Source: Tanypteryx hageni (taxonomy: Eukaryota; Arthropoda; Insecta; Odonata; Petaluridae). Taken from it: a DNA stretch of 64,000 bases. A program made the position numbers and the translations under genes. The stretch is from the NCBI GenBank assembly GCA_028673005.1, contig CM054116.1, forward strand, positions 131,417,547 to 131,481,546, written 5' to 3'. The number at the start of each line of letters is the position of its first letter. The stretch's first letter is position 1. The notes beneath the pieces were generated by a model that saw nothing but the letters and a program-made list of their open reading frames with translations, made no database searches and was not told the DNA's origin. Of this stretch, positions 10,890 through 22,836 are shown in pieces.

Positions 10890-11173
10890 AACACCCACTT
10901 CCGGTTGACCGATTTTGATCAAAACCCAATCAGTTCTTCTGCCTTTAACAAAAATATAAAATTTCGCGTTGATCTGATTAATAGTTTGTGAGTTAGAGCA
11001 GCCATAACATTCGGGTCACAGACACACAGACACACCCACAGACATCACCAAGAAAATAGTCAAAACGTGTTCAGGGGACCTTAACACATGTATTTCCGTT
11101 GAAATCATCTCGAATTCGATTTTTTCATGAAGACAATACTTTCTCTATACTTCGTAGGTATATGGAGAAAGTA
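10890..11173 (+). mobile_element. 3' end of a hairpin-terminated repeat element
   Basis: ACAGACACACAGACACACCC is followed by CGAATTCGATTTTTTCATG and the hairpin TACTTTCTC (11138) ... GAGAAAGTA (11165-11173). The last 70 bases match the end of the element at 19505-20517, so this is a second copy of that family's 3' end. No 5' end seen. Confidence 0.65.
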
Positions 11174-11499
11174 AAATTAAAAGATAATGATCGTTAAAGG
11201 TATCAAAGCTCTCTAATGGAGTAGCAGCCAACACCATGCTATCCCCGCGAGTGGTATCGCTTAGCGGTTTCGCTCATTTTTGCACGAAATGCAATTCTAA
11301 TTCATTGCACGTCATATGCCCGTCTACGCCGTAATTCAATTCACAATAGCTGATAATTCAACACTTAAACGACGGAATACAGCGGACACGTTTCAAGGCG
11401 TGTTCGCTCATTCATCCCTTTCATCCGCCGCACCATCTCTTGGCCCATTTGTCCTTTTAACCCCTTCACTTCTCAGGCCTTCTTATAAAATTTTCCCTT
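11174..11499. other. Unassigned sequence
   Basis: Nothing recognisable; moderate GC. Confidence 0.45.
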
Positions 11500-12190
11500 C
11501 CTTCCCTTAATCCTTCCAGCCTCCTTAATTTCACCGAAAATCCTTTCTCTCCTTCTGCTCCGCCATCTTGGGTGCCAAGTGGCATTAACAGGATAGCCGC
11601 CGCCGCATCGCTGCTGCCCCTCAAAACGCTCTCTCTATCTTTCTCTCTTTCCATCATCTCGCCATTTCCACCCATAGGTATCTTTCTCGGGAAAAAGGAT
11701 GGAAGAAAAGTTTCACGTCTTCCTGTCCAATGCGCGCTCAAATTCACTCAGAATTCCTCATCTGCCGATTTCCTCTAGCAGACATTTCCAGCCGCTCCTC
11801 CTCCCTTTATTCTTCAACCCCCCCTTCCACCCTTTATTCTGACAACCTCCTCCCTTTCTTCCTCCTACCTTTATTCCTCCTCCCATCCCCTCCTCTCTTT
11901 ATTCCTCAACCCCCTCCATCCTTGATTCTTACACCTCGCCCTCCTCCCTCTCTTCCTCAACCCTCCCCCTCCTCCCTTTATTCCTCTACTCTACCACTCC
12001 TCCCTTTATTCCTCAACCCTTCCCCTCCTCCCTTTATTCCTACACCCTACCCCTCCTCCCTTTATTCCTCAATCCTTCCCTTCCTCCCTTTATTCCTCAA
12101 CCCTTCCCCTCCTCCCTTTATTCCTCCACCTGCCCACCCTCTCTTTATTACTCATCCCACCATTTCCTCCCTCTCTTCCTCTTCCCTACT
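11500..12190. repeat. Pyrimidine tract with 28-bp minisatellite
   Basis: CCCTTTATT recurs at 12002, 12030, 12058 and 12086, an exact 28-bp step, with looser copies back to about 11800. The 221-codon Pro/Ser/Leu frame over it (11730-12395) is a composition artefact. Confidence 0.8.
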
Positions 12191-12792
12191 TCTTCCATCC
12201 GACTCGAAATCCAACGCGGTAGCAGTCAAATGCGGTTACCTGCCACATCACCGTCTACCAAAAGGAGTGGATTCGCGCATCTCCGCTTATTTCAACCTGG
12301 CTACATCCATATCTTCAGCCATCTATCATTTTACATCCAATAACGCTCTCTGCCCGAAACGCTGTTCTTTCTTGGCTTACGCAAAGTTTTCCTAGCGCAG
12401 AACAATTTTCGTTTCCTTGTTCTCTTTCCATTAAATATTCTCACTTCATCAATTTAAAATCGCAATTTATATCGGAGGTGTTGATATAAATTCAATATTA
12501 CCTTACCTATATGTGAAGCCTTGAGTTTTAATAAATGGCCAAGTATTGAAATTTCTTAAGAGATTTTCAAATGCAAATTAAAGAAGAAAGTATTGAGGTT
12601 GCATTTTATTTATGTTAAAATATGAGTTTGATGCATAACGCCTTCCAAACTGAATAAAATAGAAAAGTCATTGTTATACGTTCAAATTAATTACAAATAA
12701 TTTTTAGAACCGAAAAATCATTTTGAGAACATTCTCAGTTTTAGGCAAATAATAATTTTAACCGTGAGAAAAATTTAGTTGAATCTGTAGAC

Positions 12793-12856
12793 TAAATACA
12801 GTCACTTTTTTAATTTCATGTATCTGATAGTCATTTTTAAAGTAATTGCAAACAAA
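12793..12856 (+). repeat. 64-bp direct repeat, copy 1
   Basis: TAAATACAGTCACTTTTTTA onward is nearly identical to 13853-13916, an offset of 1060 bp. Similarity stops abruptly on both sides. Confidence 0.85.
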
Positions 12857-13852
12857 AAGTCCTATAATGCACATATATGGTAAATTTCATGATTATCATA
12901 ATTCGTACTAGGGCATTTCAAGAAGTGAATTAACAACCTGCTTAAAGTTGTAAAACAACGGTTTAGACAAGTTTGAATGTCTATCACTGTACCTTACGTA
13001 ATTACTACGTTCCATGTTATTCTCTACTATTCTGTTTTGAAAAAATAAGTTCCAAAACGAATGGATGAGTACGAATGTTGTGACTAGTTGAAATTCGAAG
13101 TTTGTTTCGATTTAAGACAAAAAACTTACACGTTTCGAGGGAATATTCTTCGTTTCACTTTCTATCTTTGGTTTTATTGTTATAAAACCCTTTGAATTGG
13201 TCTATGTCACGGCGATGGCTGATTGTCTGCGTGAATCGAACAAATCAATGCTGATCTAATACTAATGTGCCAAAAATGTACATTTACAGTAGAGGAATCC
13301 CAAAATAATAATATTAGTTGAAATATCCCTTAACTAGATAAATCTAAAGAATACCTACAGAAATTAAAATGTAATAGTGAGAAATATTATCCAAAAAGTG
13401 CCTGACTTACTTTCAGTTAGACGAAATCAATTCGTGGGAACACACTAATTTTGTTTTGGGATTTTGTGTAGCATAATAAGAATTGATACTAATTAAATGT
13501 ACACATTTCTTATACTTATCCATAATGATAGCCTAAAAACAGCAAGAAATTAATTTGTTTATGTCACCAAACAAAATACTTTCGTTCCGTATCCTTGATA
13601 CTAGGTAACCCAAATGGCTATAGTAATTTTAACATCGCTGGAAGAACGAATTCCATTGCTAATTCTTATTTACTAGGATTTAATCCCTAGCTGAAATCTC
13701 CTGTCCGAGTCATTTCTCTTATTTCTCGGGTTGCATTGCAGGAGCTACGTAATTATTTAAGAAAGGGAAAGTATTAAAACTAGAATATTATTATTTACAC
13801 TGCCATTTAGTTAATTAACTGTCCATGAAAAAATGGAAAATAAAGTGGAGCA

Positions 13853-13916
13853 TAAATACAGTCACTTTTTTAATTTCATGTATCTGATAGTCATTTTAAA
13901 AGTAATTGCAAACAAT
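13853..13916 (+). repeat. 64-bp direct repeat, copy 2
   Basis: Second copy, differing by about one base from 12793-12856. The roughly 1-kb interval between them is AT-rich with no recognised gene. Confidence 0.85.
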
Positions 13917-16650
13917 GCCATCAGAACGGACATTTTAAAATTGTACTATATAATTAATACACACTAGAACAAACAAAGCTAGCTAGCTAAATAAAGAGAA
14001 ATATAATCAGGGCATCCAACCAAAGTTTAGACGAAAATATTTTTATTTTTATTTTATTTTTGGCAGAGGTTTCACTGTTGTTGAATCGAAAATAATTGTT
14101 GAACCCAAAACAAAACCAAAACCCATATTTATTTTTTTCATTTTTTCAATCATAAGAAATATTGGAATTAGAATGCCAAATTTCCCTACTGGACAGTTAC
14201 ACTCCATTCGGAATGTCCCTCGCACCATTTTAGCGTTCCTATGGCAATTTCTGATCCTGCGCTGCCGCAGACACTGTTTCGAGTCAAAAGGAAGTTCTCG
14301 TTTTATTGTATCTTGGCCTTTCCATCGACCACATTCGATTCTCCCTAAGCACCTAGGGTCGTTCTCAAATTAACACGCTCGCCGTACTCCAATCATCGGA
14401 AAGCGTTTATGAGACCTCTATTTCTCTTGTGTACGATAATATTGACCTATCTGCTCTAACAGTGGGAAAAAAAGAATTTCCCGAACAGAAAACTTAGCAC
14501 ATTTTTCCTATCTTATTTCTCACAAGTATATTGCCACAAAATTTTTAATCATGGGAATAGTATTCTCCCATTATCAATCCTCCCTGGGCGTACATGCTCA
14601 ATTCAGCTATTTATCCTTCGAAAGACACTACCCGTACTCTTCTCATCTCCAAAAGGAGTTTATCTTAATGAAATTTTTGAATGACAGGAACCGTCCAGGT
14701 TCCATGATTAATTGATACTTAAAATCTCAATTCTTCTCTATAATATATTAATTTTGCAAACTTTCTGTTAGTCTTTTAATCATGTTGTGGAAGAAGCATA
14801 GTAAACATTTACCATTTATTCGAAATAGGTATTTATTTAAGTATTTGGTATCATTTTATAACATATTTCTACGTGAAAATAATCATTTCGTAAAAATTGA
14901 AGAAATTTAACGGATAATACATTATTTATTATTTAATCCAATAATTTAAGCTGGTTTTATTTTAGAGCAACAACTATACAAAATTTAGAAACTAGCCAAA
15001 CAATATGTGTTCAAAAGCTGAATTTCATATATATATATTTTTTTTTCATTACAAAGAGAGAATTTAGTTCTCACGCATTTGGGTAAAATAACTGAGAGGT
15101 TCTTCCTTTCCGTTCATTAAACCTGAGACGCCATGCACTGTAGATTAAAGTTTTCTGGTGATTTTAGTTACGTAACCTCTAATTTGTTCCCAAAACATTA
15201 ATTTAAAACCATTTACTATAGTAAAATGAACGTACGTTTTTCTACTTTGTAAAAATCATGAGAAAATGGATTTAATGCCTAAATCTAATGTACATAAGCA
15301 AGCATGTAAGTAATGCGCGATTATTGAAAAAACGAACCATGATGGCGTACGTGAGTAAGCGAACATTTCATGTGCTCCGAAATTGGCCCCTCCAGTTCTA
15401 TTTGAAAAATATCTCTCCAACCAAAACGCCTCCACTTTCATTCATAGGATTGCCCACGTCTAAAATGAAGGTCTAAGATTCAACCACACCGGCACTACTC
15501 CTCCGAATTTTTTTAGTTAGTAAATGCCTATTCCCATCCCACTCTCTCTTATTACTGTCTTTTATCTCTACTCGTTTATAAAATTTATTTCCACCAACCC
15601 CGATTTCTTGCCCCTCTCTCCGACTGACCCTCTTCCTTATTAGACCTTCGGCTCAGCTACCCACGTCCTTTGTTTTCCCGATCATTTCCTAACTACTTTT
15701 ACTATACCTAACACTTTGTATCAGAAAACCTAAAGTTGATATTTGTCCCACTTTTACCCATTCCTCTTCACTTCACCTCTAACCTTTTTAATTGTTGTAA
15801 CCGAAAACAATCTTCGTAGCGACTGAAGTAAACAAGATCTGCTATAAATACGTTTATTTTCCTTTCGTGCGCTTACAGCACATAGTAAATGAAATGAAAT
15901 GCATTATCCACGATAAAGAAATGAACTTAAATACGTTTAGAGTTTTTACGAGTACACACAGCTGTTGCGAGTACAAAGAAACGGATAATTTACGACAATT
16001 GGTAGAACGTAAGGATTACTACTACTCATTTCAAATGAGGTGCTTTAAAAAAATAACTTTGGATTGTTTAATTAATTACTACTGATTATAAAATAAATCG
16101 GTAAGTCACAAATTCAGTATTTCCTTGGTATTGCTTTGGATATAACGTTGTGCGGTGCTTAGACGTCAGACTATATATTCATCTTCGTTTTACATGAAAA
16201 CATAAATCGTAAAGAATGAATTCGGAAACTCTTTGTATTCTGACATTCGTGTTATATTTAAGCATATCTAATGGATACTTATTAAATCATGATGAAATCT
16301 TTCGTCGAAACCGGTCGCATTTTTCTTTACACGGAAACAGTACAAAGTTATTATAACTGAGTGTTTTATTTCATTGACATACAATAATAACTATTATTAT
16401 GTAGTCGCTCACAGTAACAGCCTCATCAGTGCATTTGATTTTCCTTAAAATGAAGGACTGACCAAAAAACACTCAAAACCGGTTTCCAGGTAATGATAAA
16501 CCAGAGACGAAACAAAATTATTTATTTTGTGAGAACTGGACGGAAAACCAGAGCTAAAATACATCGGTTCAATGCCCTGAATATCTTGTAACAAGTCAAG
16601 AAAAGCCCTCTCATTCAATATCTAAGAAAGCAGAAGTAAAGGAACTAGAT
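13917..16650. other. AT-rich sequence without recognised features
   Basis: Frames of 60-72 codons (14173, 15256, 15288, 15867) show no known domain. About 16285-16310 carries GTCGAAACCGGTCGCAT, a style of motif common in retroelement ends, but nothing around it confirms an element. The last 8 bases (AACTAGAT, 16643-16650) belong to the next element's target duplication. Confidence 0.45.
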
Positions 16651-17204
16651 CAGTGGTGTCCAACAGAATTTTCAGGTTTGCCACACTTGTGGCGAACGAA
16701 TCAGCCTATTCGTCACATAATACAAAATATAAATATTGTGTGTAGGACTTAATTTAGATAAAAAGTTATAGTGATACACAGTAATGATTTAAATTATTTA
16801 TTACTCAAATAAATCATTAAATTTAAATATTAAATTTTAATGCGATACTTGACAGTCCATTTGTCCAAGTAGTGTACTAACTTTTAAATGAAATCCACGC
16901 CAAGTAGCAGAGTCATTCGGAGGTGAGAAGACGCAAATCATTATTGTGTATAAAAAATAATATTTTGTATTATGTTGCGAAAGGGTCTTTGTATGTAAAA
17001 TTTATCGTATCAGATATAAACAGATTTAGTACTAATATATGATTTAAAAGAATATGGGAATATGGAATCGTTCCACAAAGTTACGCTTAAGATCATCAAT
17101 TAAACTAATAAAAAATATTAAACAGTAGACTGAGTATCAATTCGGCACATATCAATGGCCGATTCGCCGTAAGTGGCAAGAGGCGATGGGGTTGGACCCC
17201 ACTA
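16651..17204. mobile_element. hAT MITE with perfect 8-bp target duplication
   Basis: Left end CAGTGGTGTCCAAC; right end GTTGGACCCCACTA, whose inverse is TAGTGGGGTCCAAC. Extended inverted similarity covers GCCACACTTGTGGCGAA on the left and TTCGCCGTAAGTGGC on the right. AACTAGAT flanks both sides (16643-16650 and 17205-17212). At 554 bp with no coding capacity, it is a non-autonomous hAT. Confidence 0.9.
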
Positions 17205-17309
17205 AACTAGATGAATGAACATTTTTAATAGTTTTCTACATCAACAGTTTTGGATACTAAGAGTAAAAACCTAAAGACAAATAAACTTATCATAACCATA
17301 TCGTTGACA

Positions 17310-17688
17310 TCAAATACTTGGAAAGCTTTGAAATGTGAACTTGGAGGAGAATGCTGAAGATAAAATGGACAGATAGGATCAAAAACGATGAAGTGCTACG
17401 AAGAATAGGAGAGAAGCGAATGATTATACAGACTATCAGAAAGAGGAAGGCTAACTGGGTTGGACATTACCTGAGGAGAGAGAGTATGATTAAAGACGTG
17501 TTAGAATGAAAACTAGATGGGAAAAGGGAAAGAGGTAGGAAAAGGTTTCAGCTGATAGACGATTTGAAAGGGAAAGAGAGTTATCAAGATATAAAGAGGA
17601 CAGCGGAAAATAGGAGTATATGGAGAACCAGGTTTAACCAAGAATAATCACGGACCTGTCTACGGATAGACTACCTATGCTGATGATG
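17310..17688 (+). pseudogene. LINE family B 3' fragment, reverse-transcriptase C-terminal region (copy 1)
   Basis: Reads TWRRMLKIKWTDRIKNDEVL, then RRIGEKRMIIQTIRKRKANW and VGHYLRRE, ending NRSIWRTRFNQE at a TAA (17644-17646). The IKWTDRIKN..VL.RIGEKR and W.GH.LRR motifs are typical of the tail of insect non-LTR retrotransposon proteins. A TGA at 17507-17509 interrupts it where the copy near 37 kb has GGA (Gly). Another TGA lies just before the first Met. The 3' end runs AATCACGGACCTGTCTACGG and finishes in a TGATGATGA tail. Clade not determined. Confidence 0.85.
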
Positions 17689-19504
17689 AACCATATCGTA
17701 TACTAATGACTTTACCAAAGAATCCTTCCATGTAGAATGTATGTAAAGGAAAATATATTAGAATATCAAGAGATAAAATGAAGTCACTTAGTTAAATGCT
17801 TACACTGATGCACAGCCTTGCCTTCCAGTTATAAGCAAATTTTAGTAATAATCATGCTATAAAAATCAATATAAATACCAAATATTGCTTGTAATGAAAC
17901 CTTTACTAAACATAGATATTTATATGTAGATTTAAGTTATTGTTGAAAAATCTACTTTAAAACGCTTTGCGAAATATGTTTTGCAAATATCTATATATTT
18001 TATTGCATTTTTATATTATTTGAAAACTATCACTTCATAAAAATTCTATAAATTTTAATAGTTGATTTAATATTTTTACCGATAATAATAGTTATAACTA
18101 AATTTAACTTAATGTTACATGCAAAGCCTAAAAATAATAGTGAAATGCTAACAAATGTGAATTTACTGATAATGGGATGGCAATGATACGCCACAATAAA
18201 GAAAAGTATCTGAATTAAAATTTTACCTACACCAGGTTTTAATTTTTCCATTAAAAGAGGAAATAAAATAACATTTTGTTTTTAAAATTTAAATAAAACA
18301 TTCGGTTCTTATTTCGTTATTTTCAAGGCCCCTCAAGTTTTTTATTTAAAATTTAGCGCGCAAATTATTTTTTATAGTTTTTTTACTCTTGTTTGAATTT
18401 GAGAAATACATGTGGAGTGTGACCAAAGGAAAGTAACCCGACTTGCAGATTAGCATCCGCTAAATGCTTTCGATCTCCCAATAGCGAAAGGTTCTTGGAA
18501 GATGAGGATTAGAACACAAATAATCAGTTGAATCCAAATCGAAGTAAAACATGTTATGGAATACAATGACAAAATTAATGACGTTCGTCATAGTTATTTA
18601 TTACAGGAAAGGATAGCAGCGATACCAGCACGCGAGCACGGTTAAGGAACCGAGAAAGGTAAAGTTCAATTGAAGCCGAACAAAGTGTCACTGGTAAATC
18701 CGTTTATGTAGACGACAGCTGCTGACTGAGCTAAACGACGTATTTCCACTTCACAGTCTTCGATGTATCACGACAAGGGATTTTGCTGCAGAGTAAAACT
18801 CTGGCTATTTCTCTAAATAAACAATAACCACCCCGCCACTTTCCGACTTTTAACATGAATTCGTGCAATCAACGGTTAGCTTTATTGTGCAATTATTTAT
18901 ATAGCCAAATTATTCCACCTACAGCGTAAGTCATTTTACAGTGAAATATTATAATAAAATAAACAATACAGTACAAAATAACAAATAATAGTTGTAAATA
19001 ACAATGTGGGAGAAGAAAATAAAACAGGCATGGTCTAGAGGTGAATTAAGATTGAGGTTTGAAGAATGAGATAAACCTCCGAAGTGACTGACCGAATGTA
19101 TCGGAGTTTTGGGGTAGGAAAAAAACGAGAGACTGGAGGCTTAAATTAGCTACATATGGATACATAATCCCTTATTATGCACTTTAGAATCATTCCCTCT
19201 TTGAAGAACAAGAGTACATTACCAAATAAACATAATATAATGTATTCAGCTGTTGTTTTTCCGTTTATCATAGCGAAACATTTTAAATGATTTTATATTT
19301 CAAAATTTTAAATTCCTTTATTATGTTCAAATGAAACTACCAGAAAACCACTTGTGTGTAATTCAGATATTACGACATCATCGACACTTGATGAAAGCAC
19401 TCTCCAAAATAATTTTAAAATACCTTATGTGGGTTGATTAAAATAACAAGCTATATTTTTTTAGACCCACGATATAAATAAACGGCGCAATATACATTGC
19501 ACAA
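17689..19504. other. AT-rich sequence without recognised features
   Basis: A 73-codon minus-strand frame (18030-18251) is hydrophobic and AT-driven. Nothing else recognised. Confidence 0.45.
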
Positions 19505-20517
19505 ACTTTCTCATATATGTATATACGTTTGGTCTCACTACACTCTGTCCAGAAATTAACTCTGTGTGCTTGGCAATTCACTGCCAATTATGTTTATAAT
19601 ACATAGCCACAGAACCAAAGCGACTGACACCATTAACCTCTCATCTAATACCTCTCGCTAATTGCGTGGCGTTGACAGAGAAGTACGGAATTCTAGACTA
19701 AGGAATCCCCGGGTTCCCCGTCCCATCTGACGCGTGTGCTGAGCGTCTTGTACAGAAATAATGCCACTGGACAATATCTAGTATTTTTTGGGACAGATGG
19801 CTTAGTTGGTATTATTTGTGACATCAGGTTGTACGATTGGATGGATTTTCATCGAAATCCTTAGAGCCATTTTTGAGTAAATCGAATTTTGTTTCAAAAT
19901 ATCCAAGAATGAAGTACCCTTAAATGTTGCGCAATATCGTTCATCTCTTCAGTGTCTATTATGAATGATATTAACCACAAATATGAGATATCATTTGATT
20001 TGATTAAACCGTATAGGCTTTAGTAAGATTTTCAATGGATCTTGAAAGAGGCGTTATGTCATTAGGCGTAAATAAAGTAGCTTAGCGTACATTATAATTT
20101 CACTGGACGCTATATAGTGATTTCTAGAGATATATGGTTTACGTAGTATTATTTGTAACATTAGGCTCTACAATTGGTTTGATTTTAATCAAATTCTCTT
20201 GAGCCATTTTTGAGTAAATCGAACGTTTCTAAAAATAGCCAAGAAGAAACTACACTTTATTTCTGTGCAATATCATTTTTATGAAAATATGGTATGAAAA
20301 AGATGTTATGTTGCATAAATACGAGTTATCATTCGATTTTGTGTACGCGTTTGGGCCTAAGAACGGCGAAGAGACCGACGGACAGACAGGCAGGCATGGC
20401 GAAAACCACTTTTATGGACTCAGGGACACCAAAAACGTTTATTTTGATCAAAATCTCGAAGTCGAATTTTTTCACGATTACAATACTTTCTCATTATACT
20501 ACGTATATGAGAAAGTA
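19505..20517 (+). mobile_element. Hairpin-ended tandem-repeat element 1 (Helentron/HINE-like architecture)
   Basis: Left end ACTTTCTCATATATGTATA is the inverse of the right end, itself a hairpin: TACTTTCTCAT (20484) ... ATGAGAAAGTA (20507-20517). Inside are two ~337-bp tandem units: GAGCCATTTTTGAGTAAATC occurs at 19864 and again at 20201, with matching flanks. An ACGGACAGACAGGCAGG motif (20379-20395) precedes the end. No protein is encoded. Known: Helentron-derived non-autonomous elements carry internal tandem repeats, a 5' inverted match and a 3' stem-loop. That assignment is inference. Confidence 0.65.
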
Positions 20518-20640
20518 ACAAGTAGGTGTGTATATGGCTTTCCCGTGGTACAGAAGTGCTTTTCGTCGAATTTGCCGTAGTATAATCGTATATTAATGTA
20601 TTTACTTTGAATCAGAAAATTATTTTTCCTTATATTGAGG

Positions 20641-21158
20641 TAGCCCTGCTTTTTATCCGTTCTAAACATAATCATCTCGATTTTCTTTTCTATACTCGCC
20701 TTACAAACGAAATTTCTTTGAAATCCCTTCACCCAATACCTTCCAAATTCATAGTTACAGAAAGTTTCTAACCTTGCTATTGTGATAGCCCTGTTTAGTC
20801 AACCCTGTTGAAATAAGATATTTTGGTTATTTATTTATATGAAGATTAAATATACTATATTTGGTTAAAAGCCATTGGGTCATTTGTCTAGAAATACGCG
20901 TAAAAGAAATATTATTTAACTTTTTATGAAGGTAGCCCTGCTTTTTAGCTCCGCTTAAAATATCTTGATTTCATTACGGTATATCGTACAAATCTTATAC
21001 ACAAAATTTAATTTAAATTCGTTCAGCTAATTCATTCCAAATTCTTAATTACTGAATGAGTTTAATTTGTAATAGTGGTACCCCTGTTTGGCCGATTCGT
21101 TTTAAATATATTAATATGGTTATCATTCTATATAGACGTTCGTTACAGAGGAGGAGGA

Positions 21159-21203
<45 letters not shown>

Positions 21204-21211
21204 AACTACTA

Positions 21212-21263
<52 letters not shown>

Positions 21264-21306
21264 TAGTAGTTGGTGCTTGCATACTGTAAGGAACGTCTAT
21301 ATATAA

Positions 21307-21367
<61 letters not shown>

Positions 21368-21700
21368 ATATTATATTTGGTTAAAATTTATGTGGACAAT
21401 TTAACACAAATACGACTAAAAAGAAAATTTTGTACTTTTTTTATTGTTGCAACCCTGTTTTCCATATCTACATTAAGGATATTGATTTTGTTTTTCTATG
21501 TTGCACACATCCTTTATACAAAATTGGGTTGAAATCGGTTGAGCTAATTACTTCCAAATTCACAATTACCGAAAAGTTAAACTTTGCAATTATGGCACCA
21601 CTGCTTAGTCGATCCGGTCCAAATATGCCATTCTGGTCATTAATTTATGTTACTATTCTATGCATCAAATTCGGTTGAAATCTGTTCAGCCGATTCTTCC
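20641..21700 (+). repeat. ~146-bp tandem repeat in A/B dimers
   Basis: Odd units carry TAGCCCTGCTTTTTA and TTCCAAATTC...TTAC. Even units carry ATAGCCCTGTTTAGTC or close variants and a TTTGGTTA stretch. The A/B alternation gives a ~292-bp higher-order period, three dimers, with the second split by the insertion at about 21135-21362. Confidence 0.75.
21122..21362. repeat. (TA)n block with nested inverted repeats
   Basis: The outer arms (21122-21147 and 21285-21310) are inverted copies sharing the TAGACGTTC core. The inner arms are ACCAACTACTAGTATAT (21201-) and ATATACTAGTAGTTGGT (to about 21274). Three long (TA)n runs separate them (21161-21200, 21213-21262, 21308-21360). It interrupts the tandem array, adding about 225 bp. 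The Ile/Tyr frames on both strands are artefacts. Confidence 0.8.
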
Positions 21701-21770
21701 CTGATATATACGCACGGACGGATGCACATCACGAAGATAATAGTGCTTTTTAGCAATGACGAAAGCACTA

Positions 21771-22648
21771 AAAAAGAGATACGTGAATTGATAAACATAA
21801 CCGTCTTATTTTAATGCTAGTGACCTAAAACAAAAAAGAAAGCAGCGAAGAGATATTCTGCTATTTGAATCTCCAGAATAGAACAAGCATCACATCACAA
21901 TTCCACTCAGACTACTACCATATTTACATTTATTCACCATATGCGCCGAAATTACGTTTTAACCTGGATTCGAACAAGATTTATCCAACAACTCTTAAGG
22001 TTGGAATACGATTAATGCATCAAGTAGTTCTAATAGCCATAGAGATTTTACGAATTCCAGATGTGCATTACGACTAAAAATATATTGACATCAATATCTT
22101 TTTTAAAGAAAGTAAATTCTTTTTTTAACCTACAATCGGTAAACTGCGGCTGTATTGTAGATGAAATACGTGATGGTAATAATAGCATTTTTTGTTTCCC
22201 TGGAAACTACAAATTTTATTATTACTATTATTGAACCATTTCAGAAAGTAGAGCCTTTTCAAGTGGATTTTGAAGTACGCGTCTGGTCTTTCCAATCATT
22301 TGTCAACAATAAGAACTACCTGATTTATCCACTGAATGCGGGTGTATGACAGATATTAATTTCTTATGACGAAATCGCAAAATATCCTGGTACATCGAGT
22401 CTAAGTACTACAAGTACTACAATTTTGAAATGGAATAAATTATAAAATGTTATCACTAATTAGAAAAGTGGCTAAGTAAGAAAAATAAACGAAGTTATGT
22501 AGAAGTATACCCATGCGGCCAACACTATGAGACAATTAAAATCAATTAAAGAACAAAAATATTATATCAATTTAAACAATATAAACGAAAACAAAAGATT
22601 TTCTATCATATCTAGTCGGTATTACGAACGTTTAAGGTCAGTAGATTG
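21771..22648. other. AT-rich sequence without recognised features
   Basis: Only short frames (21865-22077, 22161-22349) with no known domain. Confidence 0.45.
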
Positions 22649-22836
22649 TCGGCCTTGGTAGACGGGTGGTTCAAGTTTCTGCCAACGGATGCTAAGGTAG
22701 CGGGCTCGAATCCCGTCTATGGCATGGATGTTTGTGCTTGTAATATCAGGGTTATATGGAAGAATGGACGTTTTTGTCTACATATCGCCCTCAGTAAAGA
22801 CGGATTACTATTATTGGATGAATAATAAATAAATAT
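22649..22836 (+). mobile_element. tRNA-derived SINE, copy 1
   Basis: The head TCGGCCTTGGTAGACGGGTG and a B-box-like GGGCTCGAATCC (22702-22713) stand at tRNA-like spacing. An unrelated body and an AATAATAAATAAAT tail (22821-22834) follow. The head matches a second copy near 60.5 kb. It has no tRNA acceptor stem or CCA-type end, so it is not a functional tRNA gene. Confidence 0.7.

Larger units (their letters stand above)
20555..21770 (+). mobile_element. Hairpin-ended tandem-repeat element 2, directly downstream of element 1
   Basis: Left end AGTGCTTTTCGTC is the inverse of the right end. The right end is a hairpin, TAGTGCTTTT (21741) ... GAAAGCACTA (21761-21770). Between them lie six ~146-bp units beginning near 20641, 20786, 20933, 21079, 21450 and 21595, with GCACGGACGGATG (21711-21723) before the hairpin. 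It has the same plan as element 1 with different sequence. It starts only 37 bp after element 1 ends, in the same orientation. A (TA)n fold-back block splits the fourth unit. Confidence 0.7.

Noticed and set aside
16280..16320. GATGAAATCTTTCGTCGAAACC as a hammerhead core
   Set aside because: The first conserved C is missing and no stem II can form, so it does not meet the hammerhead pattern.
21049..21289. Ile/Tyr repeat frames on both strands
   Set aside because: Translation of (TA)n runs.
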